Shown here: in pieces, positions 49,659 to 58,568 of the stretch
Layout of the letters: every line of letters starts with the position of its first letter
Numbering within the stretch: the first letter of the stretch is position 1
Source: Brevibacillus_C sp046036945
GTDB taxonomy: Bacteria > Bacillota > Bacilli > Brevibacillales > Brevibacillaceae
NCBI RefSeq assembly: GCF_046036945.1
Contig: NZ_JBJQOQ010000001.1
Coordinates: 496,001 to 560,000 of the forward strand
Reading direction: 5' to 3'
DNA length: 64,000 nucleotides
Notes under the pieces: generated by a model
The model's input: the letters and a program-made list of their open reading frames with translations, nothing else
The model's database searches: none
Told to the model about the DNA's origin: nothing
Translations under genes and position numbers: made by a program

Positions 49659-51425
49659 ATGAACCACGTTGAATCTAAGGTTTGCGCCGTACGTGTTCCG
49701 CTCCATCTCAAACAATTTGTGATCGAACAGGATTACGACCGCTACACCCCGATCGATCAGGCGGTCTGGCGCTACGTCATGCGCCAAAACAGCCATTACC
49801 TTGGCAGCCGGGCTCATCAGGTGTACCTGGACGGTCTGCGGCAATCGGGGATTGACGTCGAGCGAATTCCCAAAATCGAAGAGATGAACGCATGTCTGTC
49901 GGAAATAGGTTGGGGAGCGGTGACGATTGATGGATTTATCCCCGCTGTTGCTTTTTTCGATTTTCAGGCACACCATATCCTGCCGATTGCCTGTGACATC
50001 AGACAATACGATCATATCGCCTATACGCCGGCTCCGGATATGATTCACGAAGCGGCAGGACACGCGCCGATCATAAAAGATGAGAAGTACCGGACCTATC
50101 TGAAAATCTTTGGCGAAATCGGCTCGAGAGCGATCTTTTCCCATGAAGATTACGAAGTGTACGAAGCGACGCGTCTACTGTCCGTCGTCAAGGAGGATCC
50201 GCAGGCGACAGAAGAACAAATCGCCCTGGCCGAGCGGAATCTGCAGGAAAAAACGGCGGCTGTGAAGGAGGTATCCGAAGCGGCTCAGCTGGCTCGCCTC
50301 TATTGGTGGACAGTGGAATACGGCCTGATTGGAGATCTCGAGAAGCCTCAGATCTACGGCGCCGGCCTGCTCTCGTCGGTAGGGGAGAGCATCAGCTGTA
50401 TGCGCGATGATGTCAAAAAGCTGCCGTTTTCCCTGCAGGAATGCATTGAGACCGACTTCGATATCACCAAGCCGCAGCCGCAATTGTTTGTCTGCAAAAG
50501 CTTTGATGAATTGATTGATGCGGTGCAGGAGTTTGCCCAGACGATGGCTATCTCCATCGGCGGGACACAGAGCCTGGTCAAGGCAATGAAGATGAGGCAG
50601 CCTGCAACCGCTGTCTTCAGTTCGGGCTTGCAGGTGAGCGGGATTATCTCGGAGCTTGTGTACGATCAGGATGGAGAGGCGGTTTATCTGAAGACAAACG
50701 GCGCCACCGCCCTGGCAGTCAAGGGGCGCCAACTGCCCGGTCACGGCAAGGAGTACCACAGAGAGGGGTTCGGCTCGCCGATTGGACGGCTTGCCGGCGA
50801 GTCGACTCCGCTGGAGCAGATGACTGATGCACAGCTGGCCGGTTGCGGCATCGTTCCCGGGGATCGGGCGACGCTTACCTTTGCCTCGGGCGTGGTGGTC
50901 AGCGGAGCGGTAGCCTACCTCCTGCGGGAAGACAGCCGGCTGGTTTTGATCGGTTTCGACAACTGTACCGTTACCTGCGGCAGCGATGTGCTGTTCCGGT
51001 CGGAGTGGGGAACGTATGACATGGCGGTAGGGGAGAAGATCGTCTCCGTATTCGCCGGGGCTGCGGACCGGGAACAGTACGAGACAGGAGTGCATCAGCC
51101 GTCCCAGGTGAAGACAAGGCGGCCGGTCTACACGGCTGGGGCAAAACGGCTGCACAAGCTGTACCAGGGCGTGCGCGATCTGCGCGAGCAGCCGCCGGAG
51201 TCGGAAGTGCTGGCGCTGGAACTGCAGCGAATCCTGGAAGTCCTGGATCAGTACGAACCGGATGACTGGCTGCTTCGCCTGGAGCTGTTGGAGCTGCTCA
51301 CTGCCCATGGGCTGCTGCCGGATCAGCAGCGCCAGCTTCGGCAGCGCTTGACGGAAATCGGAAATCCGCAGCCGGAATTAAACCCGCTTATCCAGGCAGG
51401 TCTGGCGCTCCTGAAGGATGAATGA
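49659..51425 (+). CDS. Aromatic amino acid (phenylalanine) 4-hydroxylase with C-terminal extension
   Basis: A 588-residue protein. Residues 25-290 are the iron/pterin monooxygenase domain: HEAAGHAP with His130 and His135, the third ligand Glu220 in YWWTVEYGLIG, and AYTPAPDMIHEAAG. Between the His pair and the Glu lies a helical insert of about 45 residues compared with the Chromobacterium enzyme, in which the gap is about 41. Residues 300-588 form an extension not found in the short bacterial enzymes: a beta-rich part (TNGATALAVKGRQLPGHG, LTFASGVVVSG) then a helical end. Long forms of this kind occur in Bacillus. The reaction is phenylalanine to tyrosine with O2 and tetrahydropterin. ATG 49659 follows AAGGGGG; no pterin recycling gene is adjacent. 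Confidence 0.88.
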   Translation: MNHVESKVCAVRVPLHLKQFVIEQDYDRYTPIDQAVWRYVMRQNSHYLGSRAHQVYLDGLRQSGIDVERIPKIEEMNACLSEIGWGAVTIDGFIPAVAFFDFQAHHILPIACDIRQYDHIAYTPAPDMIHEAAGHAPIIKDEKYRTYLKIFGEIGSRAIFSHEDYEVYEATRLLSVVKEDPQATEEQIALAERNLQEKTAAVKEVSEAAQLARLYWWTVEYGLIGDLEKPQIYGAGLLSSVGESISCMRDDVKKLPFSLQECIETDFDITKPQPQLFVCKSFDELIDAVQEFAQTMAISIGGTQSLVKAMKMRQPATAVFSSGLQVSGIISELVYDQDGEAVYLKTNGATALAVKGRQLPGHGKEYHREGFGSPIGRLAGESTPLEQMTDAQLAGCGIVPGDRATLTFASGVVVSGAVAYLLREDSRLVLIGFDNCTVTCGSDVLFRSEWGTYDMAVGEKIVSVFAGAADREQYETGVHQPSQVKTRRPVYTAGAKRLHKLYQGVRDLREQPPESEVLALELQRILEVLDQYEPDDWLLRLELLELLTAHGLLPDQQRQLRQRLTEIGNPQPELNPLIQAGLALLKDE

Positions 51426-51443
51426 GCATATCGGCGGTAAACC

Positions 51444-51474
51444 AGGCGTACCTTTTGTACAAAGAGGTACGCCT
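51444..51474 (+). terminator. Hairpin after the hydroxylase gene
   Basis: AGGCGTACC pairs with GGTACGCCT across a 13-base loop. The tail TAAAATTGT is weak for a terminator, so it may leak into ccdA. Confidence 0.5.
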
Positions 51475-51572
51475 TAAAATTGTAACAGGTTTCCTGTAAA
51501 CGGGATTCCGTTCGCTATGTCATTGCTCTACAATGGAAAAAGAAAAGACTGAAACAAGTATCAGGAGGGGCT

Positions 51573-52277
51573 ATGGCTGCGAATATAACTCTTTTCCTCT
51601 CGTTCAGTGCCGGGTTCTTATCGTTTATTTCTCCCTGCTGTCTGCCTTTATATCCGTCCTTTCTATCGTATATCACCGGGGTCACAATGGATGAAATCAA
51701 GCAGGGTCGAACGATATTCCGCCGGGAGGCACTGCTGCATACGCTGTTTTTTATCCTTGGATTTTCGATCGTATTTTTGGCGCTGGGGCTCTCAACTTCC
51801 TGGCTGGGCAGCTTTTTTTCCAACCAGAGGGATTTGATTCGCATGCTCGGCGGCATTTTGCTGGTCGTCATGGGGTTGGTCATGCTTGGCGTGTTTAAGC
51901 TGAACTGGATGATGCGCACATGGAAGGTGGACATAAAGAATCGGCCGCTGGGGTATACTGGGTCTGTACTGGTCGGGATTACCTATGCAGCCGGTTGGTC
52001 TCCCTGTGTCGGACCGATTTTGACCGGGATCATTACGCTTGGAATGAGCGACCCTGGCCGGGCGCTAAACTACACGCTCGCTTATACGCTGGGCTTTGCG
52101 ATTCCGTTTTTTCTGATGACGTTCTTCATCAGCCGCGTTCGCTGGATCGCCAAGTACTCGGAGCGATTGATGAAAGCGGGCGGCGTTTTGATGGTGCTGT
52201 TTGGTATCCTGCTCTACACGGACCAGTTGACGGTGATCACGATCTATTTGCAAAAATTGTGGGTGCCCGCACTGTAG
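51573..52277 (+). CDS. ccdA: CcdA-type thiol-disulfide transporter
   Basis: A 234-residue protein with six membrane helices. It carries the paired cysteines of the CcdA/DsbD core: SFISPCCLPLYPSFLSYITG in the first helix and YAAGWSPCVGPILTGI in the fourth. CcdA moves reducing power across the membrane to extracytoplasmic thioredoxins for cytochrome c maturation and spore envelope assembly. It is followed 15 bases later by the thioredoxin it likely serves. AGGAGGGG precedes the ATG. Confidence 0.92.
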   Translation: MAANITLFLSFSAGFLSFISPCCLPLYPSFLSYITGVTMDEIKQGRTIFRREALLHTLFFILGFSIVFLALGLSTSWLGSFFSNQRDLIRMLGGILLVVMGLVMLGVFKLNWMMRTWKVDIKNRPLGYTGSVLVGITYAAGWSPCVGPILTGIITLGMSDPGRALNYTLAYTLGFAIPFFLMTFFISRVRWIAKYSERLMKAGGVLMVLFGILLYTDQLTVITIYLQKLWVPAL

Positions 52278-52292
52278 AAGTGGAGGAGTGTC

Positions 52293-52814
52293 ATGAAACG
52301 ATTTTTGTTAGTCCTGGTAATTTTTGGTCTGGCCGGTTTTGCCATCTACAACAACATTCAGACGCAGAGCAGCGCAGCGATGCAAAAACCGCAGGTCGGC
52401 TACTATGCGCCCCACTTTTCGCTCAAGGGCTTGGATGACCAGACGTACCAGCTAACCGGGCCGCGAGACAAGCCATTGGTGATTAATTTTTGGGCATCGT
52501 GGTGCGGCCCCTGCAAGATGGAAGCGCCTGACCTTGAGAAGCTTTACGGGACGTACAAAGATAAGGTGGATTTCTACGCGATCAATATCACGCGCAATGA
52601 CAAGCTAGATTCCGCCAAGCAATTCGTCAGCCAGTTTAAGCTGACGATGCCAATCCTGTTGGACACCGATTCAAAGGTGTCGGATACGTACCAGGTCAAA
52701 GCGATTCCCACCACCTTCCTCGTCGACAAGCAGGGTGTTGTTCGCAAGTCGATCATCGGCATGGTCGATGCGGGATCTCTAGAGCAAGAACTGAATAAAA
52801 TCGCGCCGAAATAG
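52293..52814 (+). CDS. Membrane-anchored thioredoxin-like protein (ResA/TlpA type)
   Basis: A 173-residue protein. One N-terminal anchor helix (FLLVLVIFGLAGFAIYN) is followed by an extracytoplasmic AhpC/TlpA-type domain with Cys71 and Cys74 (ASWCGPCKMEAP) and a cis-proline loop VKAIPTTFLVD. ResA and StoA are the Bacillus homologues; both receive electrons from CcdA. Reduction of apocytochrome c is plausible because the caa3 oxidase subunit II in this window needs covalent haem. It is in one operon with ccdA. Confidence 0.88.
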   Translation: MKRFLLVLVIFGLAGFAIYNNIQTQSSAAMQKPQVGYYAPHFSLKGLDDQTYQLTGPRDKPLVINFWASWCGPCKMEAPDLEKLYGTYKDKVDFYAINITRNDKLDSAKQFVSQFKLTMPILLDTDSKVSDTYQVKAIPTTFLVDKQGVVRKSIIGMVDAGSLEQELNKIAPK

Positions 52815-52818
52815 GATG

Positions 52819-52847
52819 AACGGTCCATGATGAACGGACCGTTTTTC
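52819..52847 (+). terminator. Terminator of the ccdA operon
   Basis: An 8-bp stem (AACGGTCC with GGACCGTT), nine-base loop and TTTTTC tail. Confidence 0.9.
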
Positions 52848-52954
52848 TTTTTGTCTTCAGAAATCTCCTGTTTCTTGACAAAATATCCAAGAAACATTCA
52901 TTGAAATTGATATCCGACTCTTTTTGAATAGTAGCTAGGGAGGGAGAAGACTCG

Positions 52955-54484
52955 ATGAATATTTTGCATACGAAACAAAAATGGGTATTTTACCTGCTTA
53001 CCGCCAGTATCACGCTGACGGCAGGATTCGCCTGGGCTGCTTCGGATGACCGTACGGATCCAACCGAAAGAGCACAGGCAGCGGCAGCGGCCCAGTCTTC
53101 CGGACAAAGCCAGGCCGCGGACACGTCCGATTCAGCCAAGCATAGTGAGACCGAGAATCCGGCCGATACAGCCAAGCAGGACGAGGCGGCAGACAACGAC
53201 GATACAGCCAAGCAGGACGAGGCGGCAGACAACGCCGATACAGCCAAGCAGGACGAGGCGGCAGACAACGCCGATACAGCCAAGCAGGACGAGGCAGCAA
53301 ATACGGCCGATACTGCCAAACAGGACGCGGCAGCAAATCCGGCCGGTACGGCCAACCAGGACCAGGCGGCGAACCCGACCGGAACCGGAAATCAAAACCA
53401 AAAGACAGACACGGCCGGTACTACTGACCAAAGTTCGCAGACAGCTGCCGGCGGAGCATCAACGAACAAGCCGGCTGCGACCTCTGGCGCCATCACAGTA
53501 GACGATGCGATCAAACAGGCACTGGAAAACAACAGCGACCTGAAAGCAATTCGGATTGACGTCGATACGGCAGACACCAACGCCCGTTTGGTCAATGCCA
53601 AAGTACGCGACATACCTGCCGATTTTGTCACTACGCTGGACGCGGCACAGCAGAAGTACGTGAACAACGCCAAGGCCCAAAGCGCGAAGGAAGTAAATAA
53701 ATACGCGCTCAAGGCAGCCGAAAGCAAGACGAAGCTGGGCGCCCAAAAAGCGTACTACGACCTGCTGAACGCCAAGGCGGACGTCGAATTGAAGCAGCAA
53801 AGTCTGGATCGTGCCAAAGAACAGGTCAGAATGGCCCAGGCGGCCTTCCAGGTGGGAACGAAAGCCAAAACAGACGTGCTGCAGGCGGAAGCGGCACAAG
53901 CAACTGCAGAAGCGGCTTTGGCTGGGGCGAAGAGCACGCTGGAACAAAACCGTCTGAAGTTCAATCAGTTTATCGGCACCGATCTGGATAAACAGTGGAA
54001 CCTCAAGGAAGACGTCCTCAATCAAGCGGACATCACGCCTTTGAATAAAGCAACGGAACTGGCCCTGGGGCAGCGGGCAGAAATCATGCAGAGCCAAGAA
54101 GAAATAAAAGTGGCGGAGCTGAACATCGACCTGATCAGCAAGTACTCGTCGATCGCCACCTATCAAGGCGACATGGCCAAAAACGATCTGGAGAAAGCGA
54201 AGCTAAACCTGGAGCAGACGAAGAAGCAGATAACGGTAGATGTATCCGTGGCATACAACAATCTCAATGCGGCCAAATCGGCTATCGATGCCTACAAAAA
54301 AGCCCTGGATGCCTCTACGGAAAATTACCGTCTCGTGAAGCTGCGCTTCCAGAATGGCTTGTCGACCATCGTCGATGTGATCCAAGCGGAGGAAACGCTG
54401 AGGAACAGCGAGAATCAGTACCAGGCGGGCATCCATACTTACAACATTGCCCTTGCCAACTACAACAACGTCATGGGCAACTAA
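52955..54484 (+). CDS. TolC-family (outer membrane efflux-like) exported protein with tandem repeats
   Basis: A 509-residue protein. A signal peptide (VFYLLTASITLTAGFAWA) is followed by a low-complexity region to about residue 175 built of 12-residue repeats rich in Asp, Ala, Lys and Gln. The rest is a TolC-like fold: AITVDDAIKQALENNSDLKAI, then long amphipathic helices (SLDRAKEQVRMAQAAFQVG, KTDVLQAEAAQATAEAALAG) and a second copy (ITVDVSVAYNNLNAAKSAI, VKLRFQNGLSTIVDVIQAEE). The two-fold repeat of ITVD...AL and the FQxG motif are seen in TolC proteins. Gram-positive spore formers lack an outer membrane, so its site of action is unclear. AGGGAGGGAG precedes the ATG; no ABC or fusion gene is next to it. 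Confidence 0.75.
   Translation: MNILHTKQKWVFYLLTASITLTAGFAWAASDDRTDPTERAQAAAAAQSSGQSQAADTSDSAKHSETENPADTAKQDEAADNDDTAKQDEAADNADTAKQDEAADNADTAKQDEAANTADTAKQDAAANPAGTANQDQAANPTGTGNQNQKTDTAGTTDQSSQTAAGGASTNKPAATSGAITVDDAIKQALENNSDLKAIRIDVDTADTNARLVNAKVRDIPADFVTTLDAAQQKYVNNAKAQSAKEVNKYALKAAESKTKLGAQKAYYDLLNAKADVELKQQSLDRAKEQVRMAQAAFQVGTKAKTDVLQAEAAQATAEAALAGAKSTLEQNRLKFNQFIGTDLDKQWNLKEDVLNQADITPLNKATELALGQRAEIMQSQEEIKVAELNIDLISKYSSIATYQGDMAKNDLEKAKLNLEQTKKQITVDVSVAYNNLNAAKSAIDAYKKALDASTENYRLVKLRFQNGLSTIVDVIQAEETLRNSENQYQAGIHTYNIALANYNNVMGN
53165..53416 (+). repeat. Seven tandem 36-bp units inside the tolC-like gene
   Basis: The units begin at 53165, 53201, 53237, 53273, 53309, 53345 and 53381. 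The first three are nearly identical at DNA level and encode DTAKQDEAADNA; later units drift (DTAKQDAAANPA, GTANQDQAANPT). Decay from left to right suggests recent expansion at the start of the array. The copy number is likely to vary between strains. Confidence 0.9.
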
Positions 54485-54494
54485 ACGTCATCCA

Positions 54495-54525
54495 AGGCTC
54501 TTCCCTGAAAGGGAAGGGCTTTTTC
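54495..54525 (+). terminator. Terminator of the tolC-like gene
   Basis: GGCTCTTCCC pairs with GGGAAGGGCT (one G-T pair) around a short loop, then TTTTTCG. Confidence 0.85.
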
Positions 54526-54881
54526 GTTATTTTTGTCATACTTTCTCCACATATGATGAGGAAAGTCTGCCCTGGTTCTATTACAATAGTATCCGAGAGG
54601 GCGGCGGAACGGGTTGTAAGGATTGGCGGGAAATACGCACACCCAGGCGACTGCGCGTCGCAAATGATCGGGCGCGTATCAGGCAATACTACAACTACAT
54701 AAGCAAGATCTGGGGGTGAGGGAGATTCTTTGTGATGAAGTATAATTTTTGAACAAAATGTGAAATTTACAGGAAAAGCAAGATGTCAGGCTGTAAACAT
54801 TGACAAACTTATACTGAATCACAATAATAAATAAAGCGGCTGGCTTACGCTTGTCGTGTTAAGTTGTGGAAGAAATTGTTT

Positions 54882-54909
54882 TTGCGCAAAACTATTTCTG
54901 CTTTATAAT
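54882..54909 (+). promoter_or_regulatory. Sigma-A promoter of the caa3 oxidase operon
   Basis: TTGCGC (54882-54887) and a perfect TATAAT (54904-54909) are separated by 16 bases. The start codon of ctaC is about 130 bases downstream, leaving a long 5' leader. Confidence 0.6.
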
Positions 54910-55036
54910 GGTTAACGTGTGAAAAAACGGAAAGACTTGGTAACTTTATTATCTGCCAACCTCTTTCAGAGGGAAGGATAAAGAAGTTGTAGCCATCCAT
55001 GTTGAGAACAAAAGCAGAGAAAGTGGGGTAAGTTTT

Positions 55037-56068
55037 ATGTCCAATCGTCGATGGCAACATGTATGGCGTCTACTACCTCTTCTTGTAGTATTGACGCTCT
55101 TACTCACGGGGTGTGGTGATCCCTATCTGTCCGCGTTAACTCCTTCAGGACCGGTGGCAGATCAACAATTATCACTGATGAAAATCAGTATTGGAGTTAT
55201 GATTTTTGTCTTTGTTGTTGTCATGATTATCTTTACTTATGTCTTGGTTCGCTACCGCAAACGCCCGGGCCAAGAAGGGATTCCGAAACAGGTGGAAGGA
55301 AGTCACACGCTGGAAATCATTTGGACTACAATTCCGATTATCTTGCTGATTGTCATCGCAATTCCTACTGTTTCTACGACCTTTGCGCTGGCCAAGGACC
55401 ATTGGAACGATCCCGATGCGATCAAGGTGAAAGTAACCGGCCACCAGTTCTGGTGGGAGTTTGAGTATCCGGATTTGGGTGTGACAACCGCTCAGGATCT
55501 ACATATTCCAGTAGGCAAGAAGATTGCCCTCCAGATCGGATCCAAAGACGTCATTCACTCGTTCTGGGTTCCAGCTCTTGCCGGCAAGATCGACGCCAAC
55601 CCGGGAAATATCAACTCGATGTGGATGCAAGCTGACAAAGTTGGTGTCTTCAAAGGCAAATGCGCCGAGCTCTGCGGTTACTCCCATGCCTTGATGGACT
55701 TTAAAGTGATTGCGGAAGACCCGGCTGACTTCGACAAGTGGATCGCGGGGATGAAGGCTGCAGAAACGGCAAAACCGACAGCTTCAACTCAGTTGGGGCA
55801 GCAAGTGTACGAAGCAAACTGCTTGGCTTGCCACGCGATTGGCGGACAAGGCGGCAAAGTAGGTCCAAACTTGACTGATTTTGGCGATCGTCAAACCATT
55901 GCTGGCTATTTAGACCACAATGCGGACGAATTGAAGCGCTGGATTTCCAACCCGGATGAAGTGAAAACGGGTGCAAAAGTGAAAATGCCTGCGTTCGGCG
56001 ACAAGTTGAAACCGGAAGAAATGGACGCACTTGTTGACTACCTGATGGGCTTGAAGATTAACCAATAA
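55037..56068 (+). CDS. ctaC: Cytochrome c oxidase (caa3) subunit II with fused cytochrome c
   Basis: A 343-residue lipoprotein (signal LLVVLTLLLTGC, Cys26 lipidated). Two membrane helices precede the CuA domain, whose ligands are all present: His174, Cys209, Glu211, Cys213, His217 and Met220 (HSFWVPALAG, CAELCGYSHALM). The C-terminus is a haem-c domain with CLACH (262-266) and the distal Met317 (KMPAF), so electrons pass directly from bound cytochrome c to CuA. This fusion defines the Bacillus-type caa3 oxidase. It opens the ctaCDEF operon, with ATG 55037 behind a weak, AT-rich ribosome binding site (GTGGGG). Confidence 0.96.
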   Translation: MSNRRWQHVWRLLPLLVVLTLLLTGCGDPYLSALTPSGPVADQQLSLMKISIGVMIFVFVVVMIIFTYVLVRYRKRPGQEGIPKQVEGSHTLEIIWTTIPIILLIVIAIPTVSTTFALAKDHWNDPDAIKVKVTGHQFWWEFEYPDLGVTTAQDLHIPVGKKIALQIGSKDVIHSFWVPALAGKIDANPGNINSMWMQADKVGVFKGKCAELCGYSHALMDFKVIAEDPADFDKWIAGMKAAETAKPTASTQLGQQVYEANCLACHAIGGQGGKVGPNLTDFGDRQTIAGYLDHNADELKRWISNPDEVKTGAKVKMPAFGDKLKPEEMDALVDYLMGLKINQ

Positions 56069-56115
56069 ACGCAGCAAGCGTTTCTGTAGGATTCATTCTA
56101 TAAGGAGGTAAGACC

Positions 56116-57948
56116 ATGGGACATTCTCATGCGCCTAAGAAAAAAGGCTTCTTGATGGATTACCTGACTACCGTCGACCACAAGAAAATCGGTATTCTGT
56201 ATTTCGTTGCCGGCGGTATTTTCTTCCTGATGGGCGGTCTGGAAGCTCTTTTGATGCGGATTCAGCTAATTGTTCCCAATAATACGTTCCTCAATGGAGC
56301 TACTTTTAACGAAATGATGACGATGCACGGAACGACAATGATCTTCCTGGCGGCGATGCCAGTCATCTTCGCCTTAATGAACGCGATCGTTCCGCTGCAA
56401 ATTGGTGCTCGCGACGTTGCGTTCCCGTTCGTGAACTCGCTCGGTTTCTGGCTGTTCTTCTTCGGAGGAGTGCTGGTAAACTGCGGATGGTTTTTGGGCG
56501 GATCCCCTGATGCCGGGTGGACCTCTTATGCGCCGCTCTCTACATCGTTCAGCGGGTTTGGGATTGACTTTTACGCTCTCGGCTTGCAGATTGCCGGTCT
56601 TGGCACATTGATCGGGGGTATCAACTTCCTGGCGACGATCATCAACATGCGCGCACCGGGTATGACCTTTATGCGCATGCCGATGTTTACCTGGTCTTCC
56701 TTTGTCACATCGGCACTGATCCTGTTCGCTTTCCCGGCGATCACCGTCGGTTTGGTTCTGTTGTCCTTTGACCGTTTGTTCTCTGCTAACTTCTTTAACG
56801 TTGCCAACGGCGGTAACGAAGTCATTTATCAACACTTATTCTGGATCTTCGGTCACCCTGAAGTGTACATCTTGATTCTGCCTGCTTTCGGGATTATCTC
56901 CGAAGTCGTCAGCACGTTCTCAAGAAAGCGCCTGTTTGGATACAGCTCCATGGTCTTTGCTACCGTGCTGATCGGTTTCCTCGGCTTCATGGTGTGGGCT
57001 CACCACATGTTCACCGTAGGAATGGGGCCAGTGGCTAACGCGCTGTTCGGGATTGCCACCATGTTGATCGCGATTCCAACCGGTATCAAGATCTTTAACT
57101 GGCTGTTTACCTTGTGGGGCGGACAAATTCGCTTTACTACGGCAAACCTGTGGGCCGTCGGTTTTATCCCTACCTTCGTGATCGGCGGGATGACCGGTGT
57201 CATGCTTGCTGCGCCGGCAGCTGACTTTCAGTACCATGATACTTACTTTGTAGTTGCTCACTTCCACTACGTCATCGTCGGCGGGATGGTGTTTGGTCTG
57301 TTTGCAGGCCTGTACTACTGGTGGCCGAAAATGTATGGCCGCATGCTTAACGAAGCATTGGGCAAATGGAGCTTCTGGTTCTTCTTTATCGGGTTCCACT
57401 TGACGTTCTTCCCGCAGCATTTCCTGGGCTTGATGGGGATGCAGCGCCGGATCTTTACTTTCTTGCCGAACCAAGGACTTGATTTCGGTAACATGATCAG
57501 TACGATAGGTGCTTTCGGAATGGCTGTCGGAACAATTATCTTCCTGATTAACATCGCCGTTACCAACTCGAAACCGAAAAAAGCTCCTGCAGATCCGTGG
57601 GACGGTCGTACACTGGAATGGGCGATTCCATCTCCGCCGCCTGAGTACAACTTCAAGCAGACTCCGCAAGTTCGGGGCTACGATGCTCTGTGGGTAGAAA
57701 AGATGGCTGGAAACAAAGGAATGACGCCGGCTGAACCGCTTGGACATATCCACATGCCTTCCGGTTCGATCCTTCCGTTCTTCATGGGTGTCGGATTGTT
57801 TATTGCAGCGTTTGGACTCATGTATGAAACAGTTGCGGTTGCAATCGTTGGAGCATTGATCACGCTATTCTGTATGCTGCTCCGCTCTTTGATAGACGAT
57901 CCAGGATACCATGTCGACCCGACTGAAGATAAGGGGGTTGAGGCATAA
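56116..57948 (+). CDS. ctaD: Cytochrome c oxidase (caa3) subunit I
   Basis: A 610-residue protein with 12 or more membrane helices. It carries the haem-copper motifs: MTMHGTTMIFLAA (low-spin haem histidine), FWIFGHPEVYILILPAFGII (CuB His and cross-linked Tyr), WAHHMFTVG, and TYFVVAHFHYVIVGG (haem a and a3 histidines). It reduces oxygen to water and pumps protons in the membrane. AAGGAGG precedes the ATG, 47 bases behind ctaC. The stop overlaps the ctaE start by one base. Confidence 0.97.
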   Translation: MGHSHAPKKKGFLMDYLTTVDHKKIGILYFVAGGIFFLMGGLEALLMRIQLIVPNNTFLNGATFNEMMTMHGTTMIFLAAMPVIFALMNAIVPLQIGARDVAFPFVNSLGFWLFFFGGVLVNCGWFLGGSPDAGWTSYAPLSTSFSGFGIDFYALGLQIAGLGTLIGGINFLATIINMRAPGMTFMRMPMFTWSSFVTSALILFAFPAITVGLVLLSFDRLFSANFFNVANGGNEVIYQHLFWIFGHPEVYILILPAFGIISEVVSTFSRKRLFGYSSMVFATVLIGFLGFMVWAHHMFTVGMGPVANALFGIATMLIAIPTGIKIFNWLFTLWGGQIRFTTANLWAVGFIPTFVIGGMTGVMLAAPAADFQYHDTYFVVAHFHYVIVGGMVFGLFAGLYYWWPKMYGRMLNEALGKWSFWFFFIGFHLTFFPQHFLGLMGMQRRIFTFLPNQGLDFGNMISTIGAFGMAVGTIIFLINIAVTNSKPKKAPADPWDGRTLEWAIPSPPPEYNFKQTPQVRGYDALWVEKMAGNKGMTPAEPLGHIHMPSGSILPFFMGVGLFIAAFGLMYETVAVAIVGALITLFCMLLRSLIDDPGYHVDPTEDKGVEA

Positions 57949-58568
57949 TGAGCGCAAATCACGCATTACACACGGAGCTGCCGGCTGAGCCGGAAAAAGC
58001 AACCCTGGAAGGCAGAAATAAGGTTCTTGGCTTCTGGCTCTTCCTCGGCGGAGAATGTGTACTCTTCGGTTCCCTGTTCGCGACGTTTATCGCCCTGCGC
58101 GATAAAGCAAACGGCGGACCGACAGGTGTCGAACTGTTCTCCCTGCCGCTCGTCGCAGTCGCTACCATTCTGCTGTTAACCAGCAGCTTGACCAGTGTTA
58201 TGTCCATTCTGGCCATGCACAAGAAGAACGTTTCGCAAATGGTCGTATGGCTCGTCGTTACTGCTCTGTTAGGCCTTGGCTTCCTGGGCTTGGAGATCTA
58301 CGAGTTTACCGAGTATGTGCATGAAGGACACTCCTTGACCAGCAGCGCATTTGGATCTGCCTTTTACACGCTGGTCGGTTTCCACGGAGCGCACGTCGCC
58401 TTTGGATTGCTTTGGCTGTTCGCGCTTCTGGCGACGACCGGAAAGAAGGGACTTACCGTCGTCACTGCGCCGAAGTACTACGTCTTCAGCTTGTACTGGC
58501 ACTTCATCGACCTGGTTTGGGTATTCATTTTCACCGTTGTGTATCTGATGGGGAAGGTGGGAATATAA
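57948..58568 (+). CDS. ctaE: Cytochrome c oxidase (caa3) subunit III
   Basis: A 206-residue protein with five membrane helices: VLGFWLFLGGECVLFGSLFATFIALR, LPLVAVATILLLTSSLTS, VVWLVVTALLGLGFLGLEIYEF with a conserved glutamate (proton or oxygen route), TLVGFHGAHVAFGLLWLFALLA, and the final VFSLYWHFIDLVWVFIFTVVYL. The YWHFIDLVW motif is diagnostic of subunit III. It overlaps ctaD by one base, and ctaF follows at once, so translation is coupled. Confidence 0.96.
   Translation: MSANHALHTELPAEPEKATLEGRNKVLGFWLFLGGECVLFGSLFATFIALRDKANGGPTGVELFSLPLVAVATILLLTSSLTSVMSILAMHKKNVSQMVVWLVVTALLGLGFLGLEIYEFTEYVHEGHSLTSSAFGSAFYTLVGFHGAHVAFGLLWLFALLATTGKKGLTVVTAPKYYVFSLYWHFIDLVWVFIFTVVYLMGKVGI

Larger units (their letters stand above)
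54485..55036. other. Non-coding leader region between the tolC-like gene and ctaC
   Basis: About 550 bases hold a terminator at the left end, then roughly 200 bases (54540-54730) with no supported gene; a 90-codon plus-strand frame here has no ribosome binding site. From 54740 the sequence becomes AT-rich, with a sigma-A promoter at 54882-54909 and a leader of about 120 bases before ctaC that contains a small hairpin (CCTCT-ttc-AGAGG, about 54959-54971). Confidence 0.5.

Noticed and set aside
54580..54720. Possible GEMM (cyclic di-GMP) riboswitch before ctaC
   Set aside because: Although GC-rich and structured-looking, it lacks the conserved GEMM bases, and it lies before, not after, the promoter.
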